Part shown: piece by piece, positions 15,013 through 24,486 of the stretch
How positions within the stretch are numbered: position 1 is the stretch's first letter
Layout: every line of letters starts with the position of its first letter
NCBI GenBank assembly: GCA_040386155.1
Contig: JAZKFZ010000003.1
Location: 372,001 to 436,000 of the forward strand
DNA from: M0103 sp040386155
Lineage (GTDB): Bacteria > Bacteroidota > Bacteroidia > Flavobacteriales_D > Crocinitomicaceae
Reading direction: 5' to 3'
DNA: 64,000 bases
Translations under genes and position numbers: made by a program
Notes under the pieces: model-generated
Database searches by the model: none
What the model was told of the DNA's origin: nothing
Seen by the model: the letters and a program-made list of their open reading frames with translations, nothing else

Positions 15013-15871
15013 CTGGAAAGAAAAATTCAAGATATTACTTGAGACAGCTCGCGAATTTTTTGCTGTAAAAGGAATTTCACAGGGTGCTGCTTTGGGTTAT
15101 TACGCATTGTTTGCACTTATTCCAATACTGTATTTGTCGCTGTCTGTGTATGGTCGAATAATAGGTCTTGAAAAAATGCAGCAAATTGTATCCGATTTGT
15201 TGGAAAATATGGTGGGTGTGCAAGATGTGCAATCGATTTTAAATTTCGTAACATCCTTAAATCTTGAAAAAGGCAGTTTATTGATGGATATTTTTGGGGG
15301 ACTTGTATTGCTATTCGCAAGTAGTGCATTAATGGTATCACTGAAAGAAAGCATTGATTTATATATGGGAATTAAATTGAGCGAAACAACCCGCAAAAAG
15401 GCGATTTTACAATATCTGATTTTTAGAGGTGTCTCAATGGTGTTGATTACTGCGTTCTCCATCGTAATGATTTTAATTTACTTTGTTCAACTATTGATCG
15501 TGTCGGTAGGCGATCGAATTATTGGTAGTGATAATGCATTTCATTGGGTATTTTCAACCCTTTTCACAAGCTCCATTTCAATTGGAACCAACTTGCTGTT
15601 TTTCACCATAATTTTCAAGTTTTTCCATAGCGGGAAGGTACTCTGGCGTTTAGCATTTGTAGGCGCTACTTTTACAAGTATTTTGATATTTTTTAGTCAA
15701 TTATTAATTAAGTTTTATCTCTCCAACTTCTTTTTTGCCGCTAATGGAGGTATCGCTGGATCTATGATGGTGATTATGTTATGGGTATTTTACACCTCGA
15801 TAACCATCTTCCTTGGAGCTAAGTTCACAGCTGTGTATGCACGACATTTAGGAATTAGTATTCAACGTTAA
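14984..15871 (+). CDS. YihY/BrkB family membrane protein
   Basis: A 295-residue inner-membrane protein with about six hydrophobic segments. The conserved early motif GAALGYYALFALIPILYLSL and the late segment MMVIMLWVFYTSITIFLGAKFTAVYAR are typical of the YihY/BrkB family, once misannotated as ribonuclease BN. Its biochemical role is unresolved in the family. It overlaps the preceding ATPase gene by 29 bases, so the two are cotranscribed, but YihY proteins are not known ABC permeases. Confidence 0.88.
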   Translation: MFNSKIRKLSWKEKFKILLETAREFFAVKGISQGAALGYYALFALIPILYLSLSVYGRIIGLEKMQQIVSDLLENMVGVQDVQSILNFVTSLNLEKGSLLMDIFGGLVLLFASSALMVSLKESIDLYMGIKLSETTRKKAILQYLIFRGVSMVLITAFSIVMILIYFVQLLIVSVGDRIIGSDNAFHWVFSTLFTSSISIGTNLLFFTIIFKFFHSGKVLWRLAFVGATFTSILIFFSQLLIKFYLSNFFFAANGGIAGSMMVIMLWVFYTSITIFLGAKFTAVYARHLGISIQR

Positions 15872-15894
15872 TTGTTTATTTTTTCATCAAATTG

Positions 15895-15924
15895 TTGCTT
15901 ATTTTTTAAGAATGATTATATTTG
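15895..15924 (+). promoter_or_regulatory. Complete promoter of the HTH-S24 regulator gene
   Basis: TTG (15895-15897), 19-base spacer, TATATTTG (15917-15924), with an AAGGGGA stretch just before the ATG at 15941. All spacings fit the Bacteroidota consensus. Confidence 0.75.
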
Positions 15925-15940
15925 AATAAAAATAAGGGGA

Positions 15941-16741
15941 ATGAATATTGGAAATAATCTGAAACTACTTCGCAAGCGCAAAAAGATGTCGCAAGAAGAG
16001 GTTGCGCAACATTTAGGATTGACTCGTCCTTCTTATAGTGGGTATGAAAATGGCGTAGCACAGCCCAATTTAGAAGCCTTGATGCTTATCAGTGATTTTT
16101 ATCAAGTAAGCTTGGACGATTTGCTGCGTAAAAACTTTATCGAATATTCTGAAAAGCAATGGGACCAGCACGAAGAAAATGTGCAGGTGGATACAAAGGG
16201 GCAGAAATTACGCGTGCTAGCTACTGTGGTGAATCAAGATGAGGAAGAGATGATTGAGATGATTCCTTTGAAAGCAAGTGCGGGTTACGTTGCAGGATAC
16301 GCCGATCCAGAATATCTAAAAGTGCTCCCAACTTTCAGTTTACCTTTTCTTTCTAAAAATAAAAAATACCGTTCTTTTCCAATTCAAGGAGATTCAATGC
16401 CACCTGTTGGAGAAGGGTCTTTTGTTGTAGCTGAATTCATCCAAAACTGGAACATGGTGCGTTCTGGTACCCCCTGCATTGTAGTAACGAAAGAAGACGG
16501 AATTGTATTTAAAGTAGTTAACAACTTACTGGAAACCAATCAATCATTTCAATTATGTTCAACGAATACTTTTTATGCCCCGTACTTGGTGCATGTGAAT
16601 GATATTGTTGAAATGTGGAAGTTTGTCAACTATATTTCCCCAGAATTGCCGGAAGTTCGGATGGATGATCATAGTTTGAGTCAATCAGTGCGCAACTTAC
16701 AAAAAGAGGTGTATGAAATGAAGGAGTCTCTAAAAAAGTAG
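15941..16741 (+). CDS. XRE-type HTH regulator with LexA-like S24 domain
   Basis: A 266-residue transcription factor. Residues 1-62 are a helix-turn-helix of the Cro/CI type (MSQEEVAQHLGLTRPSYSGY). Residues about 110-215 are a LexA-like S24 domain with a candidate Ala-Gly cleavage pair at 114-115, nucleophile Ser152 in QGDSM and general base Lys191 in VFKVV; the Ser-Lys spacing of 39 is close to LexA. A C-terminal helical tail follows. By family analogy it may cleave itself under stress and derepress targets. It converges on recQ with only two bases between stop codons. Confidence 0.85.
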   Translation: MNIGNNLKLLRKRKKMSQEEVAQHLGLTRPSYSGYENGVAQPNLEALMLISDFYQVSLDDLLRKNFIEYSEKQWDQHEENVQVDTKGQKLRVLATVVNQDEEEMIEMIPLKASAGYVAGYADPEYLKVLPTFSLPFLSKNKKYRSFPIQGDSMPPVGEGSFVVAEFIQNWNMVRSGTPCIVVTKEDGIVFKVVNNLLETNQSFQLCSTNTFYAPYLVHVNDIVEMWKFVNYISPELPEVRMDDHSLSQSVRNLQKEVYEMKESLKK

Positions 16742-16743
16742 GT

Positions 16744-18618
16744 TCAGCAAACTTGAAAACAATTTTCGCTGAAACTAATTTTTTCTTCTAAAAGCAATTC
16801 CTTTAAAAGTGATTTAATCGTTGTGATATTTAAATTGCTGAGGTCACGCAGTTCTTGTTCAGTTCTTGGCAAATGCAATAAGTTGAGAAGTTGATCTTTT
16901 AATCTTTCTGTTTTTCCACGATTTTTTCTGCAATTGTCGCAAATGCCACATGCCTCAATTGTTTGATTAAAGTACTTTGCAATTTCCACTGATCGACAAT
17001 CTTCACTTCTCAAGTATGAAGTTGCTGCGTTAAGTTTTCTAGTTGCATTTTCTTTCAAGTTGCTATAAATCGCTGGTGAAATAGAAAATCCATCTTCAGG
17101 TAAACGTTCATGCAAAAATACTACGTAGGGCAGATCTGAGCGCCATGAGACATCAAAAATCCCAAATTTTTCTAATTCTTTCAACTGAGCGAACACAGCT
17201 TCCTTGGTGATTTTAAGCACGCGTGCAATTTCCAATTCATTTACATCAATAAATTGATTAAACGATTCATTATAATATCTTGATATAAAGGTTGTTATTG
17301 GTATAAATTTTTCGTTTTTAAGTTGAAAAGTATACAACTCTAAATTGGAGCAAACATATTTAACCTTCGTGGGAGAATAGAAGCCTTCTGAGAATGATAG
17401 ATTTCCATTTAGCTCCAAAAAATGCAGGCAATGATAGGTTTCCGATACCGTTAGATTAAAGGTCTTACAAAGGTGTTGAATATCAAAATGATACATTTCA
17501 TCTTTCCCTGACCCGATGGCAATTTTTAAATAGTTGCAAATAGCGCGATAGGTCAATTTAATCGTCTCAATAGGTGGAAATTGATTCTTTAAACGATTTT
17601 CAAGCTCGTAAAGGTCTTTTTCTTCCCAAAAAGTCAATGCCCTCGATGGTTTTCCGTCGCGACCTGCTCTGCCTGCTTCTTGCAAATACGCTTCTAAGCT
17701 GGGAGGAAATTCATAGTGCAATACAAATCGGACATCTGCTTTATCTATTCCCATCCCAAATGCATTCGTTGAAATCATTACTTGAACTTCATTTTTCAAC
17801 CATTGATTTAGCATATTTGAACGGTCCATTTGATTCATTCCGCCATGGTAAATTCCAATCTTTATCTTGTTAGCAAACAAATACTTGCCAATTTCCTTAA
17901 CGCTTTTTCGTGTTTGACAATAAATGATTCCACAGTTTCCTTCTTGAGATTGAATAAAATTTAGAATTTCAATACCCTTATTTACAACATTATAAGATTC
18001 ATAACTTAAATTAATGCGTTCGATAGTTCCAAAATACAATTTTGGATTTTTCAATTCTAATTGACTAATAATATCTTCTTTAACTTGCTGTGTTGCTGTT
18101 GCTGTTAATGCGATCAGTGGTACAGATGGTTGCAGGGCACGCAATTGATGAATAGTTCTAAATGCTGGTCGAAAATCATGACCCCATTCCGAAATACAAT
18201 GGGCTTCGTCGACCACTAAAAGCCCTACTTTCATATTTTTGAAACGCTCTTTGAATAAAGTCGTTTGAATTCTTTCTGGAGACACATATAAAAAATCAAC
18301 GCCACCAAATTGTGCATTCGTTAGGATGATTTCAATTTCACGAAAGGTCATTCCGCTCACCAAGGCTTTTGCTCGAAAGCCCAGTGCTTGAAGTGTTGTT
18401 ACTTGATCTTGCATTAATGCAATTAGCGGAGAAATAACAATCGTAATGCCTTCTCGTGCAATACCAGGAACCTGAAAACAAACCGATTTCCCACCACCGG
18501 TTGGAAGTATAGCAAAAACATCATTCCCAGCAATCACATCGTTTACGATATCTTCTTGCAACGGCCTAAATTGCTCGTATCCCCAATATTGCTTTAGTAT
18601 TTCCTTCGCCTTACGCAT
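16744..18618 (-). CDS. recQ: RecQ-type ATP-dependent DNA helicase
   Basis: A 624-residue superfamily 2 helicase that unwinds DNA 3' to 5' in recombination and repair. Motif I is LPTGGGKS (38-45), motif II DEAH (137-140), the RecQ loop motif 0 FRPLQEDIV (17-25), and motif VI QEAGRAGRDG. A zinc-binding cluster of four Cys occurs near residues 550-575. The C-terminus ends in a short winged-helix-like segment, and there is no clear HRDC domain. A WecQ/RecQ-like variant is possible, but the core is RecQ family. A -7 box lies almost on the start codon. Confidence 0.9.
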   Translation of the reverse strand: MRKAKEILKQYWGYEQFRPLQEDIVNDVIAGNDVFAILPTGGGKSVCFQVPGIAREGITIVISPLIALMQDQVTTLQALGFRAKALVSGMTFREIEIILTNAQFGGVDFLYVSPERIQTTLFKERFKNMKVGLLVVDEAHCISEWGHDFRPAFRTIHQLRALQPSVPLIALTATATQQVKEDIISQLELKNPKLYFGTIERINLSYESYNVVNKGIEILNFIQSQEGNCGIIYCQTRKSVKEIGKYLFANKIKIGIYHGGMNQMDRSNMLNQWLKNEVQVMISTNAFGMGIDKADVRFVLHYEFPPSLEAYLQEAGRAGRDGKPSRALTFWEEKDLYELENRLKNQFPPIETIKLTYRAICNYLKIAIGSGKDEMYHFDIQHLCKTFNLTVSETYHCLHFLELNGNLSFSEGFYSPTKVKYVCSNLELYTFQLKNEKFIPITTFISRYYNESFNQFIDVNELEIARVLKITKEAVFAQLKELEKFGIFDVSWRSDLPYVVFLHERLPEDGFSISPAIYSNLKENATRKLNAATSYLRSEDCRSVEIAKYFNQTIEACGICDNCRKNRGKTERLKDQLLNLLHLPRTEQELRDLSNLNITTIKSLLKELLLEEKISFSENCFQVC

Positions 18619-18623
18619 TCATA

Positions 18624-18631
18624 CAAAATTA
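18624..18631 (-). promoter_or_regulatory. -7 box immediately upstream of recQ
   Basis: Reads TAATTTTG on the minus strand, only five bases before the ATG. If real, the recQ mRNA would be nearly leaderless. No -33 element at the expected spacing. Confidence 0.35.
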
Positions 18632-18663
18632 ACAATTATTGTTGGTGTAAAATAACCTGTATT

Positions 18664-18693
18664 TTGTTACCTAAACAATTCTAACTATCTTCG
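18664..18693 (+). promoter_or_regulatory. Promoter of ilvE
   Basis: TTG (18664-18666), 19-base spacer, TATCTTCG (18686-18693), a 7/8 match to TAnnTTTG. The leader would be about 12 bases. Confidence 0.6.
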
Positions 18694-18711
18694 CAACCAT
18701 ACACAATTCTT

Positions 18712-19782
18712 ATGTTACAAGATACATTGAATATTAAAATCACACGCACTGAGCATTCCAAAATCAACCAAGTTGATTGGGATAACCTCGTATTCGGAAG
18801 AACATTTTCAGACCATATGCTTGTGATGGATTATAAAGATGGCGAATGGCAGCAAGCTGAAATTATGCCTTTTGAAAATTTAAGCTTACATCCAGCCACG
18901 TCAGCGATTCACTACGGACAATCGATTTTTGAAGGATTAAAAGCAAACAAAACAGAGAACGGAGATATAGCTATTTTTCGTCCAGATATGAATGCACATC
19001 GTTTTCAAGAATCATGTGATCGCATGTGCATGCCTTCAATGTCAGAAGAAATGTTTGTAGAGTTAACGCGTAAATTAGTGGAAGTTGATTCCAATTGGGT
19101 GCCAGCGAAAGAGGGATTCGCCTTGTACATTCGTCCTTTCATGTTTGCTACAGATGAATTTGTTGGAATTAAACCTTCTGAAACCTATAAATTCATCATT
19201 TTTACTTGTCCAGTTGGAGCCTATTATTCTGAACCGGTTCGTGTAAAAATTGAAGAATTTTATACGAGAGCTTCAGTTGGAGGAGTTGGAAGAGCAAAAA
19301 CCGCAGGAAATTATGGTGCTTCACTGTATCCAGCGAAAAAAGGGCAGATGGAAGGTTTTCATCAGTTGATATGGACAGACGGAGTTTCTCATAAATACAT
19401 TGAAGAATCGGGTACAATGAATATTGTATTTGTTATTGATGGGGTAATGATTTCTCCTACTGAAGAACAAGATACTATACTTCGCGGCATCACTAAAAGG
19501 TCTGTTCTTGATATTGCTAAAAGCTGGGGTATACCTGTTGAAGAAAGAAAAGTAACTGTTGAGGAAGTTGTTACAGCGATTAAAAATGGTACTATGCAGG
19601 ATGCTTTTGGAGCAGGAACTGCTGCAACCATTGCCCCAATAGCCGAAATTGGTTATCGCGATGAAGTGCTAAAATTGCCACCGGTAGAAGGACGAACACT
19701 TTCAACTAAAATAAAGAATTATTTAGATGATTTAAAAACTGGAAAAATTGAAGATCAATTTGGCTGGTGTCAAAAAGTATAA
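18712..19782 (+). CDS. ilvE: Branched-chain amino acid aminotransferase
   Basis: Catalyses the PLP-dependent last step of leucine, isoleucine and valine synthesis and the first step of their breakdown. The 356-residue protein is of the longer BCAT type (class IV fold), with the PLP lysine Lys196 in GRAKTAGNYGASLYPA, the substrate motif HYGQSIFEGLKA near 67-78 and the EESGTMN turn near 230. It is monocistronic, with its own promoter and a strong terminator directly downstream. Confidence 0.93.
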   Translation: MLQDTLNIKITRTEHSKINQVDWDNLVFGRTFSDHMLVMDYKDGEWQQAEIMPFENLSLHPATSAIHYGQSIFEGLKANKTENGDIAIFRPDMNAHRFQESCDRMCMPSMSEEMFVELTRKLVEVDSNWVPAKEGFALYIRPFMFATDEFVGIKPSETYKFIIFTCPVGAYYSEPVRVKIEEFYTRASVGGVGRAKTAGNYGASLYPAKKGQMEGFHQLIWTDGVSHKYIEESGTMNIVFVIDGVMISPTEEQDTILRGITKRSVLDIAKSWGIPVEERKVTVEEVVTAIKNGTMQDAFGAGTAATIAPIAEIGYRDEVLKLPPVEGRTLSTKIKNYLDDLKTGKIEDQFGWCQKV

Positions 19783-19787
19783 AACTC

Positions 19788-19816
19788 ATCCCGTCAAAAT
19801 TGGCGGGATTTTTTTT
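19788..19816 (+). terminator. Rho-independent terminator of ilvE
   Basis: An 8-bp stem (19788-19795 with 19802-19809, one G-T pair) with a 6-base loop, followed by eight T. It begins 6 bases after the ilvE stop. Confidence 0.9.
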
Positions 19817-19859
19817 GTGGAATTTTTTAAACTTCATCATCTTTCAATAAATTAAAGTC

Positions 19860-21176
19860 TTGCGGATCTTTTTCTTTGTTTCTTTTCTCTTGCTTGCTAC
19901 TGTGAATTTTGCACAGGTAGATTCTGTAATTGTGGAAATTAATGTGAGCGACAAAACCGATGATGAGCCAATAGCAAACGTAAATGCTACGCTTACAATA
20001 AACGGTAAATCCCTGTTTAAGAGAACTTCACCCAGAGGAAAGTTCACTATTAAAGTTGCCAATAAGCAATTAATCAATGGTTCCTTGAATCACACGTTGT
20101 TTGAAGGTTCGAAATTTGCTCAACGCGCAATTAGCAATGAAGATACCTTGAAATGGTATTTTAGTTTGATTCCGCTAAATAGAGTTTTGAAGGAGGTGGT
20201 TGTGAAAGCTCCTGGTGTTCCTGATACGGTGTTTGGTTCTCGTAAATTAAATGTGGCAGATTTCGAAGTGCAAGAAAATGGCGATGTATTATTGCTTACC
20301 TATCCGAAACAATTGAAAAAAGGGAGTGAAATGGTGTTGCATAATGGCTATGAAACCATTTCTACCTTCACAATTCCAGGTGTAGCCAAAGAATTAGTTT
20401 CAGATTTCCGACACAATACCCATGTGGTATGCGAGGACAATGTCTATGCTATTTACACCAATGAAAAGAAAATTGGCATTGCTACCATCGAAAAGGATTA
20501 CTTCTTTAAATACCTTGCACCTATTGTTGATACCAATCAAACAAAGATGTACTTTTCTAATTTCAACCCAGATTTCCCAGCATTTGAATATTTTTCTTAC
20601 GATCAATTAGATTCTTCGTACCGTAAAATTTGCAATATCAAAGACTATTTAATGATGGAACTCTATCGCTCTGAATATAAATGGGTGGATATTCGCACGA
20701 AGTTGTGGGCAAAGCGTAAAGAGATTGAAACAGGTGTTGACAAAGAAATTTGGGTGGGAGCAAACTATTTTACCCAGTCGCTTTACTACAAGGAATTGTA
20801 CGCGCCGTTATTTCATAGAAATGATACACTTTTTGTATTCGACTACTACAAAGATTTGTTGTTTTCTTATGACAAATATGGCGATGTGTTGGATAGTATT
20901 CCGATTTTTCATCATTATAAACCAAAGAAAACAGGGTGGAAGGCTGAGTTGATTCAGGATAAAGCAAATGGACAGATCTATGCATTGTACGATCGAGCAG
21001 GTTATTCTTTTATCGGAAAAATTGATACAAAAACTGGTGAAATTGGAACCTTAATGAAATTGTCCTTTCGTTTCGTAGAAAAAATTCAAATTCAAGATAA
21101 TTTCGTGTACTACATCTATCGACCGTTTGAGTCACCGCAAAAAAAGTTTTTGTACAAAGAACGATCGGTTTTTTGA
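19860..21176 (+). CDS. Hypothetical exported protein, 438 residues
   Basis: I do not recognise a named family. It starts at TTG 19860-19862: a stop codon lies 12 bases upstream in frame and the next residues, MRIFFFVSFLLLATVNFAQV, form a good signal peptide with AQ cleavage. Residues about 25-110 resemble a carboxypeptidase-regulatory-like (CarboxypepD) fold with D..T..PI.NVN-type pattern. The remainder contains short blade-like segments such as VVCEDNVYAIYTNEKKIGIA and NGQIYALYDRAG, suggesting a beta-propeller. It converges with the esterase gene at 21185. Confidence 0.7.
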   Translation: MRIFFFVSFLLLATVNFAQVDSVIVEINVSDKTDDEPIANVNATLTINGKSLFKRTSPRGKFTIKVANKQLINGSLNHTLFEGSKFAQRAISNEDTLKWYFSLIPLNRVLKEVVVKAPGVPDTVFGSRKLNVADFEVQENGDVLLLTYPKQLKKGSEMVLHNGYETISTFTIPGVAKELVSDFRHNTHVVCEDNVYAIYTNEKKIGIATIEKDYFFKYLAPIVDTNQTKMYFSNFNPDFPAFEYFSYDQLDSSYRKICNIKDYLMMELYRSEYKWVDIRTKLWAKRKEIETGVDKEIWVGANYFTQSLYYKELYAPLFHRNDTLFVFDYYKDLLFSYDKYGDVLDSIPIFHHYKPKKTGWKAELIQDKANGQIYALYDRAGYSFIGKIDTKTGEIGTLMKLSFRFVEKIQIQDNFVYYIYRPFESPQKKFLYKERSVF

Positions 21177-21184
21177 CTTAGTTT

Positions 21185-22390
21185 TTAACTCGCTTTTAGT
21201 GCTTTCATTGTCAATAGCTTCGTTGCAGTTCCTTTCTTGATGAATATGTAGGCATCAAAATATCTTTTTGGAATCCAGCGGAAACTTCCAATTGTGTACC
21301 CTTCTTTACTTTTTCCAAAAATAGCACCAATAAAATGGACTTTTATCTTTTTGTTTTTCGTTAGTGAGTCAGCGGAAACAAACTTCGCGCTATTGTGTCT
21401 TTTCATCACTTTTGTGGCAAGGAATAAGCGTGATCTCTTTGCGGTAAATTCCTGCATTAGAAATTCATCTTCTACATAATTGATTGCATTAAAATTTCCT
21501 TCAACAAAATCAAGTGCAATTGTGTAGTACTTTTCTTTCAATGCAAGATCAAGATAATGTCCAGCGCGCTTTTGTGAATATTGTTCGTTTTTCACTTCAT
21601 TGTAAATTTTGCCCACATGCCCATTATGAGCAAAGTAAATGCCTTTCGAACTTGGGTTTGCAGTAAGATATTCCACTATGTTTGTTGCCATGCAGGAATC
21701 TCTGAAATTGTAATTTTTTACTTTTAGTACTTCACATTCAAACCATTGACTCACACTGTTTACAATAAGGGCGTTTTCTGCTGAAAATTTTTCTAAAAAT
21801 GAATTAGCAAATTGCGACCATTCTTTCTTTCTGGATTGCAGTAAATTACTGTCTTTTGAATCGAAATCTAAGTTCGGTAGGTGGGTGCGCAATTCCTTGA
21901 ATTCCTCATTTTGGTCTAAGAATCTAGGCAATTCCAACGCATCATCTATAATTAGTTGCATGTCGCACCCCACAAAAGAAAGTCGATTGTCGTTTTGAAA
22001 ATTGTATGATCGCATCCATTCCACTAAATCTAGCATTTCCTGCGTCAGCCAAGGCCAAAGTTTCACTTCGTACAAAGCTTCTTTTGCATCATCATTGCTG
22101 CCATGAATGTACCTATTCACACGAGCACAAGCGTTGTAATCGGCTTCTAGAAAAAAAGTGTTGAAGTGATGTTTTTCTACCAAATGCTGGAAAATTTCTT
22201 TTCGAAGTACCGTGAATTCACTTGTGCCATGGGTAGATTCTCCAAGTCCAATTAAAGTAGATGAATTTGCAATGGAGTCAATCAGTAAAAATTCTTCATT
22301 GGATAAATTAAGAATTTTCACTGGAAGATTATTGACTTGCGCTTTGAAATTGAACGACAGGAATAAGACAAAAATAAAACGATAACTCAT
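21185..22390 (-). CDS. Erythromycin esterase-like protein, exported
   Basis: A 401-residue protein of the erythromycin esterase (EreA/EreB, PF05139) superfamily. The hallmark LIGLGESTHGTSEFTVLRKE (near 40-60) with the catalytic-type His/Glu, and the later IYFAHNGHVGKI segment, are clear. A signal peptide precedes (residues 1-17, ending FKAQ), so it acts outside the cytoplasm. Most environmental homologues have no demonstrated macrolide activity, so resistance is not claimed. It heads a minus-strand region of secreted enzymes, 25 bases after the downstream hydrolase gene. Confidence 0.85.
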   Translation of the reverse strand: MSYRFIFVLFLSFNFKAQVNNLPVKILNLSNEEFLLIDSIANSSTLIGLGESTHGTSEFTVLRKEIFQHLVEKHHFNTFFLEADYNACARVNRYIHGSNDDAKEALYEVKLWPWLTQEMLDLVEWMRSYNFQNDNRLSFVGCDMQLIIDDALELPRFLDQNEEFKELRTHLPNLDFDSKDSNLLQSRKKEWSQFANSFLEKFSAENALIVNSVSQWFECEVLKVKNYNFRDSCMATNIVEYLTANPSSKGIYFAHNGHVGKIYNEVKNEQYSQKRAGHYLDLALKEKYYTIALDFVEGNFNAINYVEDEFLMQEFTAKRSRLFLATKVMKRHNSAKFVSADSLTKNKKIKVHFIGAIFGKSKEGYTIGSFRWIPKRYFDAYIFIKKGTATKLLTMKALKAS

Positions 22391-22415
22391 TTACATAAAA
22401 GGAAAAGTTTCAATA

Positions 22416-23405
22416 TCATTCTGCCATTAAAAGTGCAATTTGTTTCCTAGCACTTTTCGCTTCCTTCAGATACTTTACTAGCATCCAATCATGAAACATT
22501 CTTGGATATTCAAAAAAGTTGAGCGAAATTTCTTGGGAGCCTAGTTGTTCCCTCAATAACTTACAATCTGAAACGAGAATGTCATAGGTGCCAATAAAAA
22601 TAGAGATTTTTGGTAAACCTGAAAAGTCACCATAGATCGGGCTTACACGATAATCTTGAAGGTCTATAGTTCCAGCATATGCTTTCCCCGCATTTTTTAA
22701 GCCATTAATGCTGAGCATTTTATCTTTTTTTACCACTTCAATTTTATCGGCATTAGTCAAACTCACATCTAGCCAAGGCGATAAAAGTATGAGCTGCTTT
22801 GGTAATTTTCTTTCTTGTGATTTTAAAAACTGAGAAAATGATAAGGCTAAACCGCCACCAGCAGAATCGCCCATAAAAAATAAATTATCTGTGCTAACTC
22901 CTTTGTTTAGCAAATGGTCATACATTTTCGAAATGTAGTCGAAATTTTCTTTACACGTAAATTGAGGTGCAAGTGGGTAATCTGGAATAACAAAGGTTGC
23001 ACCAGTTAATTCAACCATTTCTTCAATGAAATCCCAATGAAACTTCAAGATATTTTCTACATAACCACCACCATGGAAAAACAACACCGTCTTATCCGAT
23101 TTTTTTTCTTTGGGTGAAATTGTATAGATCGTTCTGGCTTCAAATGTCTCTAGAACAACATCGAATTTTTTTTGAAATGAATGAGGAATTTTAGCTGCAG
23201 TTTTAGGACGAGAATCTCGACTTATTTTCTTTTCAACTTTCTTTCTAATTCCAGCCATGGCTAAAATAGCATGGATGGCTCGCGCATTAAAACTTCTAAC
23301 TTTAGCGTGTGTGTAGTCGATGGGAGTTTTACTTGCCAACTGAGATTTTGCTTCTGAAATCATAAAAGAAAATAGTAGAAATAAACAGTACTTAATGATT
23401 TTCAT
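22416..23405 (-). CDS. Alpha/beta hydrolase of the hormone-sensitive lipase family, exported
   Basis: A 329-residue esterase/lipase-like enzyme with a signal peptide (residues 1-21, KSQL). The oxyanion motif FFHGGGYVENI near 105-114, the nucleophile in GDSAGGGLAL near 180, an Asp in FIGTYDILVSD near 280 and a His in RMFHDWML near 305 give the complete catalytic set of the HSL (bacterial family IV) esterases. The substrate is probably an ester or acetylated compound, not determinable from sequence. Confidence 0.87.
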   Translation of the reverse strand: MKIIKYCLFLLFSFMISEAKSQLASKTPIDYTHAKVRSFNARAIHAILAMAGIRKKVEKKISRDSRPKTAAKIPHSFQKKFDVVLETFEARTIYTISPKEKKSDKTVLFFHGGGYVENILKFHWDFIEEMVELTGATFVIPDYPLAPQFTCKENFDYISKMYDHLLNKGVSTDNLFFMGDSAGGGLALSFSQFLKSQERKLPKQLILLSPWLDVSLTNADKIEVVKKDKMLSINGLKNAGKAYAGTIDLQDYRVSPIYGDFSGLPKISIFIGTYDILVSDCKLLREQLGSQEISLNFFEYPRMFHDWMLVKYLKEAKSARKQIALLMAE

Positions 23406-23442
23406 CAGATAAGATCAAGATGATTAAAAAAACTAAAACGAT

Positions 23443-24441
23443 CTATTCCTTCACAATTACCTGAATTGAAACAGGTAAATGATCTGAATAACCAAACATG
23501 TATTCACCCTTGTTCACTACTTCTGTTCGTTGTGGTTTAATTTCTTTGTATTTTTCATCCCATTTCAATAGAAAAGAGGGTGAATGAATTTTTCCTGAAT
23601 TCGAATTTACTAATGTCTTCGATTTTTTGTTTAAAAACCCCGGAGAAACAAAAATATGATCCAACACATCCCATTTGCCATCATAAGTGTGCGAACCGCC
23701 CAATTCGCCTGAGCTTTTGGTGATCATTGGGGTTAAAACTTCATCAATAATTTGTGGTGCCTTGTCTTCTGGATGATCATTTAAATCGCCCATCAAGACA
23801 ATCTTATAATTTTTATCAACCACTAACAATGAATCTATAAATTTTCTTGCCGCATTTGCTGCACCAATTCGTCCTGGTTCCGATTTTTCTTCACCACCAA
23901 TTCTACTTGGCCAGTGATTTACCATTGCAACAATCGTATCTTTTCCTAAAACAAATTTCCCCCATACAATATCACGTGTAGGTTTACTTGCATCGTTTTC
24001 GTTGACAAAACGAAGAATGCCTGAGTTGGCTAATTTTAATTCAGAAGCATTGTAGATCATGGCAACGTCTATACCTCTAGCGTCGGGACTATCATAATGA
24101 ACAACATCATATTTTGAAGTACTTCCAAATGAATATTTCTTTACTAAATCTTCAACAACACCTTTGTTCTCTACTTCAACCAATCCCATGATAAGGGGAT
24201 TTTGAAAAACACTTAATGCTGTAGCGGTGTTTTTAATCTTTTGCTTGTAAATTTTTGAATTCCAATTGTTTTTACCTTCAGGTAAATATTCTTCATCATT
24301 ATTTGCTTGATTAATAGTGTCAAACAAATTCTCCACATTATAGCAACCAATCGTCGCAGTTTTAAAATTTGGGATTTGACTTGTAACTTTACAAGAAGCA
24401 ATGCTCAAGACAAATAGAGTCAGTAAAAGGAAATTTTTCAT
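23443..24441 (-). CDS. Endonuclease/exonuclease/phosphatase family lipoprotein
   Basis: A 332-residue protein with a lipoprotein signal (lipobox LSIASC, Cys17), so it is probably anchored to a membrane facing the periplasm or surface. The EEP fold is supported by YNVENLFDT near 36, MGLVEVENKG near 95, NHWPSRIGG near 170, the metal-binding MGDLNDHPED near 215 and the terminal GYSDHLPVS. It is a metal-dependent phosphoesterase acting perhaps on nucleic acid or phospholipid; the substrate is unknown. Confidence 0.87.
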   Translation of the reverse strand: MKNFLLLTLFVLSIASCKVTSQIPNFKTATIGCYNVENLFDTINQANNDEEYLPEGKNNWNSKIYKQKIKNTATALSVFQNPLIMGLVEVENKGVVEDLVKKYSFGSTSKYDVVHYDSPDARGIDVAMIYNASELKLANSGILRFVNENDASKPTRDIVWGKFVLGKDTIVAMVNHWPSRIGGEEKSEPGRIGAANAARKFIDSLLVVDKNYKIVLMGDLNDHPEDKAPQIIDEVLTPMITKSSGELGGSHTYDGKWDVLDHIFVSPGFLNKKSKTLVNSNSGKIHSPSFLLKWDEKYKEIKPQRTEVVNKGEYMFGYSDHLPVSIQVIVKE

Positions 24442-24486
24442 GCTACTAAGATAATAATGAATTTTGTTTGTGCTATTATGAGACTA

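Noticed and set aside
21185..22390. Macrolide resistance gene
   Set aside because: The protein belongs to the erythromycin esterase superfamily, but environmental homologues are widespread and mostly without shown macrolide activity; family membership alone does not support resistance.
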